Source of the DNA: Candidatus Binatia bacterium | GTDB taxonomy: Bacteria; Desulfobacterota; Binatia; UBA12015 | Length of the DNA: 35,320 nucleotides | Assembly (NCBI GenBank): GCA_019749875.1 | Contig: JAIEPK010000155.1 | Coordinates: 1 to 35,320, forward strand | Reading direction: 5' to 3' | Shown: piece by piece, positions 15,552-24,541 of the stretch | Position numbering within the stretch: position 1 is the first letter of the stretch | How the letters are laid out: every line of letters starts with the position of its first letter | Notes under the pieces: generated by a model | Databases searched by the model: none | What the model was told of the DNA's origin: nothing | The model's input: the letters and a program-made list of their open reading frames with translations, nothing else | Translations under genes and position numbers: made by a program

Positions 15552-16016
15552 TCACCGACGCCGCGCGCGCGATCGACGCTTTCCGAGGTCCACGACGTCC
15601 AGCCCGACCGCGCGGGCGAGCTGCAGCTGGCGCTCGTCGGCAGAGATCAGCTCGGCACACCGCAGGTGGAGCGCCGCGGCGACGTGCAGAACGTCGAGGC
15701 TCCGGCAGAGCGCCGTCTGGGCGTGTCGCCTCGCGAGGTCGGTTGCAGACGCGAAGACGTCGGCGAGATCCAGCGGTGTCGTCCGGAGTCGATGCGCCGA
15801 CAGGTCGTCCTCGATCTGCAGCGACACCGCACGCAGCTCGGCCGGCGTGATCGACCCGCGGCCGCAGTTGAGATGGACCGCGCTGGTCAGCTCGAGCGCG
15901 TGCAGCGGCGCGTACGGGATCTGCCCGGCGCGTCGCGCTTCCTCGCGCGCACGATCCGAGCGGATCTCGGGCAGGTAGAGCGGAACGATCGCGCTGGTGT
16001 CGAAGTACGCTTTCAC
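15552..16016 (-). CDS. PIN-domain toxin (VapC-like ribonuclease)
   Basis: 154 aa from GTG 16014-16016. The PIN fold opens with VKAYFDTSAIVPLYLPE, where Asp6 is the first metal-binding acidic residue. LHALELTSAV supplies the second (Glu), CRSLDVLHVAAALHL the third (Asp), and CAELISADERQLQLA the fourth (Asp). These four acidic residues bind Mg/Mn in RNA cleavage. The C-terminus is Arg-rich (GKRRSRARRR). The start overlaps the stop of the upstream antitoxin gene (GTGA), the usual coupling in such pairs. It is convergent with the Fic gene, 54 bases apart. RNA target unknown. Confidence 0.88.
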   Translation of the reverse strand: MKAYFDTSAIVPLYLPEIRSDRAREEARRAGQIPYAPLHALELTSAVHLNCGRGSITPAELRAVSLQIEDDLSAHRLRTTPLDLADVFASATDLARRHAQTALCRSLDVLHVAAALHLRCAELISADERQLQLARAVGLDVVDLGKRRSRARRR

Positions 16017-16258
16017 CTGCGCCCGCGGTCCTTGGCGATCTGACCGCTCGGCGCGGGCTCGATCTTCCGGCTGCCGAAGACGGACTTCGTCCGCGCCGCG
16101 AGGTCGGGCCAGTCGGCAGGCTCGTCGACAGCGCGGGTCGGGGTGATCCGCGCCACGGCCTTCCGGCGGCGCGTCACCTCGATGACCTCGCCGGCCTGCA
16201 CGCGCTCGAGGACGCTGCGGATGTTCTGCTGCAGCTCGCGAACGGTCACCTGCTTCAT
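16013..16258 (-). CDS. Phd/YefM-family antitoxin
   Basis: 81 aa. The N-terminus MKQVTVRELQQNIRSVLERV is the Phd/YefM DNA-binding fold, followed by QAGEVIEVTRRRKAVARITP, a close match to the family pattern. The C-terminal part, rich in Pro, Asp and Arg (DLAARTKSVFGSRKIEPAP), should wrap around and neutralise the PIN toxin, whose gene overlaps by four bases. There is no Shine-Dalgarno before ATG 16256-16258: a 13-bp palindrome ends three bases upstream, so the mRNA may be leaderless and the operon self-repressed. Confidence 0.88.
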   Translation of the reverse strand: MKQVTVRELQQNIRSVLERVQAGEVIEVTRRRKAVARITPTRAVDEPADWPDLAARTKSVFGSRKIEPAPSGQIAKDRGRR

Positions 16259-16261
16259 GTA

Positions 16262-16295
16262 ATGCAAATTGCATGACATTGTTGCCCCAGGCAAC
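16262..16295 (-). promoter_or_regulatory. Two palindromes in the Phd/PIN promoter
   Basis: ATGCAAATTGCAT (16262-16274) is a perfect 6-base dyad around one A. GTTGCCCCAGGCAAC (16281-16295) is a perfect 6-base dyad around CCA. On the minus strand TTGCCT in the second could be a -35, and the TGCAAT region of the first could overlap the -10. Phd-family antitoxins bind such dyads to repress their own operon, alone or with the toxin. Confidence 0.6.
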
Positions 16296-16669
16296 AGGGC
16301 CGCGGCGCGTGCCGACCCGGAGCTACCCCCGCCTGGCGGGAATGCCCTGCTGGCGCACGCGCGTCCCGTCGGTAAGGCGTGCGAAAACCGTCGCGGCCAG
16401 CCGAGCCAATGGTTGCCACCGTGAGCCGCGCGGACAGAGGAGCGAATGGGCGCATGAGCCTCGCCGCGACACTCCCGGTTCCGGGCGCGACGGCTTCGCT
16501 GACGCCCTGGGGTATGGCACTCTGACTCCGAAACCAGCACGAAGGCACGTGCGGCGACGAGGAATGGCGACGACAGAACACGACCGCATCGCGACGTTGC
16601 AGACGGCACGCCGCAACGTCGGAGCGATCGGCCTCACCGGCGGCAGGTAGGCTCCGCGGCGAGCGATCG
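16296..16669. other. 374-bp region with no supported gene
   Basis: It lies between the divergent Phd operon and the RelE/BECR-like gene. Both strands have open frames, but with irregular composition and no recognisable motif. I see no tRNA, attachment site or long repeat. The promoter of the gene at 16670 should be at the right end. Confidence 0.5.
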
Positions 16670-16984
16670 ATGCGAATCCTGTACGACCACCAGGGGCTGG
16701 CGATCCGCCTGACCGACGAGCGCCTCGCACACATCCTCGAGCATCCCGAAATGCACGGCATGGAAACCGCGATCGGCGAGACACTCTCGCACCCGCAGCA
16801 AGTCGTCCAGTCGTTTAGCGATCCGGGGGCACGCCTCTACTACCGGCACTACGTGGGAACCCGCGTCGGCGACAAATGGCTGAGCGTCATCGTCAAAGTG
16901 ACGGATGGCGATGCCTTCATTCTGACGGCCTACCTTACCGACAAGATCAAGCAGGGAGTCCGGCTATGGCCGAGCGAACATTGA
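16670..16984 (+). CDS. Putative toxin of the RelE/BECR-like type, DUF2283-linked
   Basis: 104 aa. The sequence has the layout RLTDERLAHILEHPEM, a helix AIGETLSHPQQVVQSF, then strands LYYRHYVGTRVGDKW-LSVIVK and FILTAYLTDKIKQG. This pattern, with the conserved His in ILEHPEM and the LYYR..Y strand, is typical of small nuclease-like proteins of the BECR (Barnase-EndoU-colicin-RelE) or DUF4258-like group. These sit just before DUF2283 genes. The following DUF2283 gene overlaps by 19 bases, which fits a toxin-antitoxin module. No catalytic set can be named with certainty, and the family assignment is tentative. Confidence 0.7.
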   Translation: MRILYDHQGLAIRLTDERLAHILEHPEMHGMETAIGETLSHPQQVVQSFSDPGARLYYRHYVGTRVGDKWLSVIVKVTDGDAFILTAYLTDKIKQGVRLWPSEH

Positions 16985-17166
16985 AGGTCTGGTTCGATGC
17001 CGAGGGAGATTTCCTCGAGGTGATCTTCGACCAGAAGCCGGGATACTTCCGGGAAACCGCGAACGACCAGGTCATGGAGAAGGTCGACGAGCAGGGCAAC
17101 GTGATCGGCTTCTCGGTGCTGCGGGTGAGCGCGCTCAAGGAGAGGCCACTCGAGGTCGCGCTGTAA
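16966..17166 (+). CDS. DUF2283 protein, putative antitoxin
   Basis: 66 aa, full family length. LKVWFDAEGDFLEVIFD, GYFRETANDQVMEKVDEQ and GNVIGFSVLRVSALKERPLEV give the DUF2283 pattern, a small beta-rich fold. The start ATG 16966 sits inside the end of the upstream gene and has GGGAG about seven bases before it. The GYFRET segment is highly typical. Its constant pairing with small nuclease-like genes suggests an antitoxin, but that is inferred from context. Confidence 0.85.
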   Translation: MAERTLKVWFDAEGDFLEVIFDQKPGYFRETANDQVMEKVDEQGNVIGFSVLRVSALKERPLEVAL

Positions 17167-17455
17167 GCTCACCCCGATGTCGGCAACCACGACGCGCGAC
17201 CCTGAGCTGCTTGCTCCCGGACGCGCGCCCCGTCAGTCACCACTCGCGCGCGAAATTTTGTGCGCGTAGCCCTTGATGGATTTCGCGAGGGCCATCCGCC
17301 GCTCGCGATCGGACCGTCGAGACGCCCCCGCCGAGCGCCTGCGAGGCCCGTCAAGCCACGCACGTCACGCGGGGCCGCGTCGCCCCTCGCGCGCCGGGAT
17401 CGTCGCGCATGCCCCACCGCAGCCCCCCTCGATTCGGCGGTGGTACACGCAGCCA

Positions 17456-19042
17456 ATGATCGCGACATCGCGCATCCATCCCGAAGCACTCGAGGATCCC
17501 GCCCCGCTACTCGCACCCGCCGACGTCGACCGGCTCGCCGACGAGATCGCCGAGGTGGCCTCTCTCATCGACGCCGCCGAGCACCGCCTTCTCACCCTCA
17601 TCCGTCGCTTCGACGAGGGCTCGGGCTGGGCGACGCACGGCGCGCTGAGCTGCGCGCACTGGCTGAACTGGCGGATCGGCCTCGACCTGGGCGCCGCGCG
17701 CGAGCGCGTCCGCGTGGCGCGTGCGCTCGCGGCGCTGCCGCTCGTCGACGACGCGCTCCGGCGCGGCGCGATCAGCTACTCGAAGGTGCGCGCGATCACA
17801 CGCGTCGCGAGTGCCGCGACCGAGGCGACGCTGCTGGAGATGGCGACGCACGCGACCGCGTCGCAGCTCGAGCGCATCTGCCGCGGCTACCGGCGCGTCG
17901 TTGCTGCGGACGTCGCGCGGCCGGAGAGCCTGGCGGACGAGGAAAGCTCACGCTTCGTCCGCGTGCGCGACACGGACGACGGCATGGTGCGCATCGAGGC
18001 GCGGCTCCGGCCGGAGGAAGCGGCCGTCGTGCTGCAGGCGCTCGACGTGGCGCGGCGGCGGGCGTGGGGCACGCGGACCGCGCATCCGGCGGACTCGTCC
18101 GGCGCGACGATTTCCGCGGAAACGTCACCGCCCGCGCGGTCAGCCGGACACGGGAAGCAGCACGAGCCGCCGCCGGCGCTGTCGCGCGCCGACGCGTTGG
18201 TCGCGGTCGCGGAGTCGTGGCTCTCCTCGGTCGCGACCGGCGACGATGGTCACGCCGCCGCGGGTCTGCCGGTCGAGCTGGTGGTGCACGTCGACCACGC
18301 GGCACTCGTGGCGGCCGGAGACGGCGCGGACGACCGGCACACCCCCGACGCGGACGACCGACGCGATGGCCACGCCCCCGACGCGACGGAGCTCGCACCA
18401 CACGCATCGCTCGCCGACGGCACGCCGCTCGCGCTCGCGACCGCTCGGCGCCTCGCGTGCGACGCGAGCGTCGTGCTCACCAGCGACGACGCGGACGACG
18501 CTCGCGACGTGGGGGGCGAGGGCCTTCCGTCACGCCGCACGCGCCGCATCTCGCCACGCCTGCGCCGCGCGCTCCGCCTGCGCGACGACGGCTGCCGCTT
18601 CCCGGGCTGCACGAACCGCCTCACCGACGCGCACCACGTCATCTCCTGGATCGACGGCGGTGCGACGACGCTCGCGAACCTGCTCTCGCTTTGCCGGCGA
18701 CACCACCGCTTCGTGCACGAGCACGGCTACCGCATCGTGTCGGGATCGGCGGGCGAGCCGCCGCGCTTCTTCCGTCGCGACGGTCGGCCGGTGCCGCTCG
18801 CGGACGAACCGGTTCGCACGCCGATCAGCACGCGGCTCGAGAGCGACGCGCCCGCGTCCGGAGCGCTCCCGGATGCGCACGCGGACGTGCTCACGGTGCT
18901 GCGCGCGGCGCACGCCGCTCGCGGCGTCGCGATCGACGCGGCGACGGCGTTCCCGCGCTGGGACGGCACGCCGCTCGATGCGCACCTGGCGGTGCAGGCT
19001 CTGCTCACCGCCACGCGCGGCGACGCAGCGCACGACTGGTGA
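17456..19042 (+). CDS. HNH endonuclease domain protein with DUF222
   Basis: 528 aa from ATG 17456. In-frame codons further upstream give a low-complexity Arg-rich stretch and are not believed; the 289 bases before the start hold no gene. The N-terminal half (about 15-230) is DUF222 (LIDAAEHRLLTLIRRFDEG, SCAHWLNWRIGLDLGAARERVRVARAL). A variable Asp-rich linker (about 285-310) contains an imperfect direct repeat, DDRHTPDAD / DDRRDGHAPDA. The C-terminal HNH nuclease has CRFPGCTNRL, TDAHHVISWIDGGAT, and NLLSLCRRHHRFVHEHGY, with Cys and His ligands intact. Such 13E12-type genes are often multi-copy in high-GC genomes and behave like selfish or mobile elements. The actual substrate is unknown. Confidence 0.9.
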   Translation: MIATSRIHPEALEDPAPLLAPADVDRLADEIAEVASLIDAAEHRLLTLIRRFDEGSGWATHGALSCAHWLNWRIGLDLGAARERVRVARALAALPLVDDALRRGAISYSKVRAITRVASAATEATLLEMATHATASQLERICRGYRRVVAADVARPESLADEESSRFVRVRDTDDGMVRIEARLRPEEAAVVLQALDVARRRAWGTRTAHPADSSGATISAETSPPARSAGHGKQHEPPPALSRADALVAVAESWLSSVATGDDGHAAAGLPVELVVHVDHAALVAAGDGADDRHTPDADDRRDGHAPDATELAPHASLADGTPLALATARRLACDASVVLTSDDADDARDVGGEGLPSRRTRRISPRLRRALRLRDDGCRFPGCTNRLTDAHHVISWIDGGATTLANLLSLCRRHHRFVHEHGYRIVSGSAGEPPRFFRRDGRPVPLADEPVRTPISTRLESDAPASGALPDAHADVLTVLRAAHAARGVAIDAATAFPRWDGTPLDAHLAVQALLTATRGDAAHDW

Positions 19043-19162
19043 TGCGAGAGCCACAGACGATGATCCGATCGACGGACGACATCGCCCTCGAGCGTGTCGC
19101 GGCCGGGGCCCGGATGGCGGACATGGAGCGAGCGGCTGCGACGGCACGGTGCTCGATCGAAG

Positions 19163-21270
19163 CTACCGCACCGTCACCGTCGCGCTCTGCCCCGGCGCAC
19201 CGAACAGCGTGACGTAGCCGAAACCGCTTCCCGCGGGCAGCGAAGCCACGGCACTCCCCACGCCATTCGCGACGCTCCTGAACGCGGGATCGTAGAGGTG
19301 CCACGCGCCGCCGGTGGTGATGCCGACCTCGACGGGCGTCGCGTCGGTCGCGAACGCGCGCCACTCGGCGTGTCCTTCGCCGCCGATGGTGACGACGTCC
19401 GTGTCGCCGCGCGGCACCACGGGTACCGATGCGATCGGCCGGTGCAGGTAGCTGCCGAAGCGGACCCACTCCGCGCCGTCTCGCTGCTCGATCACGAGGT
19501 CGTCGAGATCACGCCCGTTGAGCTGCGGGATGACGAGCATCATCGTCGCGACACGATCGCTCGTCGATGCGTCGACGACGTGGAAGCGCGTGTCGGGTTG
19601 CCCGGGCGCGGGTGCCGGCATGTCCGAGGGTGGACGAACGGCGATGATCCCGTCCAGACCGGGCACCGTCGCGAGACGGAGCCGGGGGTCCATGCTCGAC
19701 CACGCGAGCGCGTCGGGGCTCTCGTTCACGACGAGCCAGGTCGCCGACAGCCTGTCGCGCCATGCGTCGGACAGCCCGGCCGGCCGGCTCCGCACGCGCT
19801 GCGCGAGCACGCTCTGGTCGAGAACCTCGCCGTAGCCGGCCGGTGCGCGATTCAGGAGGTACTGCGTCGGCTCGCCGAGGAAGCTCGCATCGACGACCTT
19901 GAAGGCGCGCAAGGGATCCTGATCGCTCGCGAACCATCCGTCGTCGCGCAGCTGCAACGGAAACCCCGACGGCATCCAGCCGGCGTCGGAAAGCAGCCAG
20001 GCGGACAGCGAGCCGTCCGGCTGCGCGCGGAGCTGGAAGACGGTGCCTCCCTGCGCGTACTCCCCTTCGATCGCCGCGAGGAGGCCGTCCGGCACCGGCG
20101 CCACGGGCGGCACGGCCGGCGGAAGAGGCGACGGGAGCTCCGCGATTCGACCGCTCTCTGCGAGCGCGCGCAGCAGCACGCGCTCCGCGACGGCGATCGC
20201 CCGCGTCGAGCCGCCGCCGGTGACCGAGAGCACCACCACGCCGAGCTGCGCCTGCGGAGACACGACGAGCGCCGCTCCGTAGTCGTTGCTGTCGCCGCCT
20301 TCGCCCATCCGTCGAAGCCGACGGACGCGAGCCCGGGCTGCGCGACGGTGTCCCAGCCGAGCCCGAAAGCAAAAGATTCGTTGCGGACCGGATCGAAGCT
20401 GCCGATGGTCTGGTCCTGAGCCATCGCGGCCACCGCAGCATGGGACAGGATCCGCGTCTTTCCGACGGCGCCGTCGCCGAGGAACAGCATCGCGATGCGC
20501 GCGAGATCTCCTGCGGTGCTGTAGGCCCCACCTGCGGCGAGCGTGTTGACGAACTCCTGCGGCCGCGCGACGCCGTCTGCGTACGCCTTCGCGTACGTCC
20601 CGTCGGGAAACGGGGCGAGCGGATACCGGGTGCTCGTCATGCCGAGCGGCTCGAGGATCTCGTCCTCGACGAACGCGACGTAGCTCTGGCCGGTCAGCGC
20701 TTCGACGAGGGCGCCGACGACGGTGAAGCCGTCGTTGCAGTAGACGCTCATCGCGCCGGGCGGAGCCTTGAGCCGCGACGTGGAGAGCGTCTGCAGCACC
20801 TGATCCAGGTACGCCGGCGCGGGAGTGCGGATGTCGGCGTTGCGATAGTCGGTTCCGGGAAAGCCCGACGAGTGGTTGAGGAGCATCCGCACGGTGATGC
20901 CCTCGTAGCCGTCCGCGGCCATCCGGAACGCCGGCAGGTACTTGACCAGCGGCGTGTCGAGATCGACGACACCACGATCGACCAGCTTCATCACGGCGAT
21001 CGTCGCCCGCATCTTGCTCACCGAGCCGATGCCGAACAGCGTGTCGTCGCTCGGCGCTCGACCAGCCTCGCGATCGGCGACACCGAAGGTCTCGGTCCAG
21101 ACGACACGGTCGCGCTGCACGAGGGCGATCGCGACCGCCGAGGCGCCGTGCTGGAGGAGATCGTTCGCAGCGGTCCGTCCCTCGTCGATGGCAGCGTCGT
21201 ACGTCGGCTGCGACGACGTCGGGCCGCACGACGCGAGGAGGAGCGCGACGACGAGCGCGCGCGCGACCAT
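19163..21270 (-). pseudogene. Serine beta-lactamase-family hydrolase, lipoprotein, frameshifted
   Basis: About 702 aa if repaired. The upstream frame (ATG 21268-21270) gives a lipoprotein signal with lipobox L-A-S-C15, then a beta-lactamase/PBP fold: S83-V-S-K86 (catalytic SxxK), Y177-C-N179 (YxN), HSSGFPGTDYRN and FGLGWD. At about 20309-20316 the frame must shift by one base: GFDGWAK becomes MGEGGDSNDYGAALVVSPQ, after which the second frame runs to TAG 19163-19165. The expected K/H-T/x-G motif reads GEGG. After residue 340 a long C-terminal part (EYAQGGTVFQLR, AWSSMDPRLRLA) forms added beta-rich domains. It is either an inactivated gene or a sequence error. Relatives are esterases, D-amino acid peptidases or beta-lactamases. 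Confidence 0.8.
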
Positions 21271-21635
21271 CGGCACGGCGCGACCGGGATTGCCGTCCGC
21301 CTGCCCTTTCGTCCTCCGCATCGAGCACGTGAAGCGCGCACGTCGGCGCGCTCGGACTCCGTCGACCTCGGCTCGCCTCCGCATGCGCTCCACGAGATAC
21401 CTGTCCGGGCCAGAGCGCGAAATCACGAAAGGGCGGTGGACGAGGGCGCGCTCGCGTCCCGGCGACCCACGCTTCTCTGTCTTGATGACCTTCAGCTCGG
21501 CTGAACGACGAGCGTGGCTCAAATGCACCACCACACCGGGCCACGCCAACCGTGCGTTTTCCGTTGTGCACCGCTCGCACGATCTCCTAGTGTGGCGGAG
21601 CTCGGAGTCGCGACATCGGCTCCCGTGAGGCGACC
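21271..21635. other. 365-bp divergent intergenic region
   Basis: No gene is supported. An in-frame ATG at 21321 could lengthen the hydrolase signal by 17 residues. The promoter of the RCC1 gene is near the right end; nothing else is apparent. Confidence 0.5.
21564..21593 (+). promoter_or_regulatory. Candidate promoter of the RCC1 gene
   Basis: TTGTGC (21564-21569) and TAGTGT (21588-21593) are spaced by 18 bases and lie about 45 bases before the start codon. Match to the sigma-70 consensus is only partial. Confidence 0.35.
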
Positions 21636-23420
21636 ATGCATGACTCGAGTCGACGATCCGGACGCAACCGCAACTCGCTCTTCTCGATCTCGACCGCCAC
21701 CTGCGGCGCGGTCGCGGCAGCACTGGTGCTGCTCGGCGCCGGCATGGTGCACGCCGACGTTGCGACGCAGATCGCCGTCGGCGCGGGTCACGCGTGCACG
21801 GTGAACGATGGCGGCGGCGTGCTGTGCTGGGGCAGGAACCTGGCGGGCGAGGTCGGCGACGGCACGACCACGCAACGAACGACGCCGGTGGCCGTGACGG
21901 GGTTGTCGAGCGGCGTGGCCTCGGTGGACGTCGGCGACAGCCTCGAGTCGACCTCGGGGCCGTACGCAACGCTCGCCTATCGATCGCACAGCTGCGCGGT
22001 CACGACCTCAGGCACCGTCAAGTGCTGGGGGCTGAACCACTTTGGTGCGCTGGGTGACGGCACGATCACGAGCTCGAAGGTACCAGTCGACGTGACCGGG
22101 CTCTCGGGCATCGTGCAGGTTGCGGCCGGCGGGTGGCACACCTGTGCCCTCGCGGCCTCCGGGGCGGTCGCGTGCTGGGGCCGGAACGATCGGGGACAGC
22201 TCGGCGACGGAGCCCGCACCGACAGCTTGACGCCGGTGGCGGTCGCCGGGCTGCCGAGCGGCGTCGTTGCGATCGCGGTCGGACCGCAGCATGGCTGCGC
22301 GCTCACGACCGTCGGCGGCGTCAAGTGCTGGGGCGCGAACGCATCCGGTGAGCTCGGCGACGGCACCACGACCGACAGCTCGACACCGGTCGACGTGACG
22401 ACGCTGTCGACCGGGGTGCAGCAGATCTCGGCGGGAGGCCAGTTCGTGGGTTCCGGACACGGCGAAACGTGCGCGCTCACCGCCTCGGGCGGCGTCAAGT
22501 GCTGGGGCCAGAACAACGCCTACGTCTTCGGCACGACACCAGGGGACGTCGCCGGCCTGACGAGCGGCGTCACCGCAGTCTCGGTCGGTCCGGTGCAGTC
22601 GGCCGCGCTGATGGCATCCGGCGCGATCCGCGTCTTCCGTGTTCCCGAGCAGTCCTACGAGCAGCGGTTTCTCACCTCGGGCATGGCGAGCGCGGCGGCG
22701 GGCGGCGACCTGTGCGGCCTCACCACGACGGGCGAGATCCAGTGCGCGCACAACTTCAGCTTTCTCTTCGGTCGAGGGACGGTCGAGAGCGCGATCTTCG
22801 ACGGCGGCTGCGTCCTTGGCTTCGGCGACGACGACGGCGATGGGCTCTGCGACGGCTACGACTCCTGCACGAACGTCGCCGGCGGCGGCGTCTTCGCCGC
22901 GCGTCCCAGGCCGAGCTTCGCGATCTCCCGGACCGGCAGCGATCCGACCCCGGGCGACGAGCAGCTCACGCTGTCGGCGCGCTTCGCCCTGCCCGCGGAC
23001 ACGGCCTTCGGCGACCTCGATCCGGTCGGCAGCGGGATCACGATCGAGCTCGTGAATGCAGACGGTGTGCTGGGCACGACCGTTCTCGGCCCCGGATCGT
23101 ACACCGGCATCGGCTCGGCCGGCTGGCTCGCCGTCGCGCACGGCAAGACGTGGCAGTTCATCGATGCGACCGGCGGTACTCCCGCCGCCGTCGCGCGGGC
23201 GTCGCTCACCGATCGCGGCAAGGGGCTCGACGGTGGCACGATCGACATCCGCGTCACGGCGCGCCGCCAGACGCTACCGATCGTCGACCTGGTATCCACG
23301 CCAGCGATGCTCACCGTCGTCCTGGGCGACGCTGCTGCCGGCGCTGCGGGGATCTGCGCGCAGAGCACGTCGAGCCGGTGCAGCTTCACCGCGGCGAAGA
23401 CCAAGCTCACCTGCCGCTGA
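21636..23420 (+). CDS. Exported RCC1-repeat beta-propeller protein
   Basis: 594 aa. ATG 21636 has GTGAGG upstream. The N-terminus is a charged stretch plus a membrane-exporting helix (residues 23-40), ending in VHADVA. Residues 45-390 hold RCC1-type repeats built as H-x-C-A-L-x-x-x-G-x-V-x-C-W-G followed by G-x-L-G-D-G-T. I count five clear repeats and two worn ones (SAALMASGAIRVF, LCGLTTTGEIQCA), seven in total, enough for a seven-bladed propeller. At about 397-410 a calcium-loop-like DDDGDGLCDGYDSC follows. Residues about 425-594 form a separate beta-rich C-terminal domain (ending RCSFTAAKTKLTCR), similar to the one in the CSLREA protein at 32210-34255. Extracellular or surface binding is inferred. 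Confidence 0.85.
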   Translation: MHDSSRRSGRNRNSLFSISTATCGAVAAALVLLGAGMVHADVATQIAVGAGHACTVNDGGGVLCWGRNLAGEVGDGTTTQRTTPVAVTGLSSGVASVDVGDSLESTSGPYATLAYRSHSCAVTTSGTVKCWGLNHFGALGDGTITSSKVPVDVTGLSGIVQVAAGGWHTCALAASGAVACWGRNDRGQLGDGARTDSLTPVAVAGLPSGVVAIAVGPQHGCALTTVGGVKCWGANASGELGDGTTTDSSTPVDVTTLSTGVQQISAGGQFVGSGHGETCALTASGGVKCWGQNNAYVFGTTPGDVAGLTSGVTAVSVGPVQSAALMASGAIRVFRVPEQSYEQRFLTSGMASAAAGGDLCGLTTTGEIQCAHNFSFLFGRGTVESAIFDGGCVLGFGDDDGDGLCDGYDSCTNVAGGGVFAARPRPSFAISRTGSDPTPGDEQLTLSARFALPADTAFGDLDPVGSGITIELVNADGVLGTTVLGPGSYTGIGSAGWLAVAHGKTWQFIDATGGTPAAVARASLTDRGKGLDGGTIDIRVTARRQTLPIVDLVSTPAMLTVVLGDAAAGAAGICAQSTSSRCSFTAAKTKLTCR

Positions 23421-23475
23421 GCGCGGCGCGTCCGGCGCGCTCGCGCACGGGCGACTCATCGGCTAGGCCCGCACG

Positions 23476-23898
23476 ATGCCCGAACGCAGCCAGCGCGGCG
23501 CCTTTCTCACCGTCGTCGCGATCCTCCTCGCGGTCCTCGCGGTGTCGAACACCACCAAGGCGCTGCAGTTCCTGATCAACCCGAGCCACCTCGGCATCGT
23601 CATCTTCGGCGTGCGCTTCGAGAGCGTGCTCGCGAACGTCCTGCTCGGGCCGCTGCTCGGCGCGGTGCTCGCGGCGTACGCGTACGGCCTGTGGACGCTC
23701 AAGCCGTGGGTGGCACCGCTGTCGGTCGTCTACGCGTTCTACGTGCCGCTGAACCTGGTGCTGTTCTGGTATCGCAACGTCGGCCCCGAGATCCCGCCGC
23801 TGCGCTTCATCCTGGGTTATCTTGCGATCGCGTTCACGGGCTCGATCGGCACCGCGCTGTACCTCGCCTACCACCGCGAGAAGCTCGCACGCACATGA
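23476..23898 (+). CDS. Small integral membrane protein of unknown function
   Basis: 140 aa with four predicted membrane segments: about 10-32 (FLTVVAILLAVLAVSNTT), 40-68 (LGIVIFGVRF to LLGPLLGAVLAAYAYGLW), 75-97 (WVAPLSVVYAFYVPLNLVLF) and 108-130 (FILGYLAIAFTGSIGTALYL). The family is not recognised. A conserved-looking N-P-S-H stretch sits before the second segment. It precedes the DTW-domain gene by 25 bases on the same strand and may share its message, but no functional link is apparent. Confidence 0.75.
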   Translation: MPERSQRGAFLTVVAILLAVLAVSNTTKALQFLINPSHLGIVIFGVRFESVLANVLLGPLLGAVLAAYAYGLWTLKPWVAPLSVVYAFYVPLNLVLFWYRNVGPEIPPLRFILGYLAIAFTGSIGTALYLAYHREKLART

Positions 23899-23923
23899 GC
23901 TTGACGATCCGGGATCAAGCCCG

Positions 23924-24541
23924 GTGCTAGCGGCGACGAGCGCCGGCACGACACGCAGCGCGGAAGCTCCGCGACACCGCGCGCAGTGCTACCGCTGCTT
24001 CAAGGCCACGGCGACATGCATCTGCGACTCGGTCACGCGGGTCGCGAACCGCACGGGCATTCTCGTCCTGCAGCACCCGCGCGAGCGCCTGCACGCGATC
24101 GGCACGGTGCGCTTCGCGCGTCTCGGGTTGAGCAACGTCCGCGTCCGCACCTGCGTGCCGGGCACGGACGCGAGCCTGCCGCTGCCGCCACGCACTGCGC
24201 TGCTCTACCCCGCTTTAGGCGCGCGCGACCTCGCGACCCTGCCGCACGGCGAGCAGCCGCGCCACCTGGTGATCCTCGACGGCACCTGGACGCACGCGCG
24301 CAAGATGTACGCGACGCAGACCTGGCTGCACGAGCTTCCACAGGTGTGCTTGACACCCGACGAGCCGAGCCGCTACCGCCTGCGCCGCGAGCCGCGCGCC
24401 GACTACGTCGCGACGCTCGAGGCGATCGTCGCGGCACTGCGCATCCTCGAGCCGGACACCGACGGGCTCGACGCGCTGCTGGCGAGCTTCGCCGCGATGA
24501 TCGACCGACAGGCGACGTTCGGCGCGGCCCGGGCGCGGTAG
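23924..24541 (+). CDS. DTW-domain tRNA-uridine aminocarboxypropyltransferase
   Basis: 205 aa from GTG 23924. A start further upstream would overlap the membrane gene with Arg/Ser-rich sequence. It begins with a zinc-binding-like C-Y-R-C, then six residues, then C-I-C. The fold then shows RTGILVLQHPRERLHAIGTVRFA, a phosphate-binding-like ALLYPALGARDL, and the signature D-G-T-W in VILDGTWTHARKMY, followed by EPSRYRLRREP and TLEAIVAALRILEP. This is the TapT/DTWD family, which moves the aminocarboxypropyl group of S-adenosylmethionine onto U47 of tRNAs (acp3U). The family is widespread and the motif set is complete, so the assignment is firm; the exact tRNA position is inferred. Confidence 0.9.
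   Translation: MLAATSAGTTRSAEAPRHRAQCYRCFKATATCICDSVTRVANRTGILVLQHPRERLHAIGTVRFARLGLSNVRVRTCVPGTDASLPLPPRTALLYPALGARDLATLPHGEQPRHLVILDGTWTHARKMYATQTWLHELPQVCLTPDEPSRYRLRREPRADYVATLEAIVAALRILEPDTDGLDALLASFAAMIDRQATFGAARAR

Noticed and set aside
16273-16650. A 125-codon plus-strand frame between the Phd and BECR-like genes
   Set aside because: Arg-rich, no motif, no ribosome site, and it begins inside the Phd operator.
18330-18390. Tandem repeat in the HNH gene
   Set aside because: It is an imperfect, Asp-rich linker repeat of two units within a coding frame, not an independent element.
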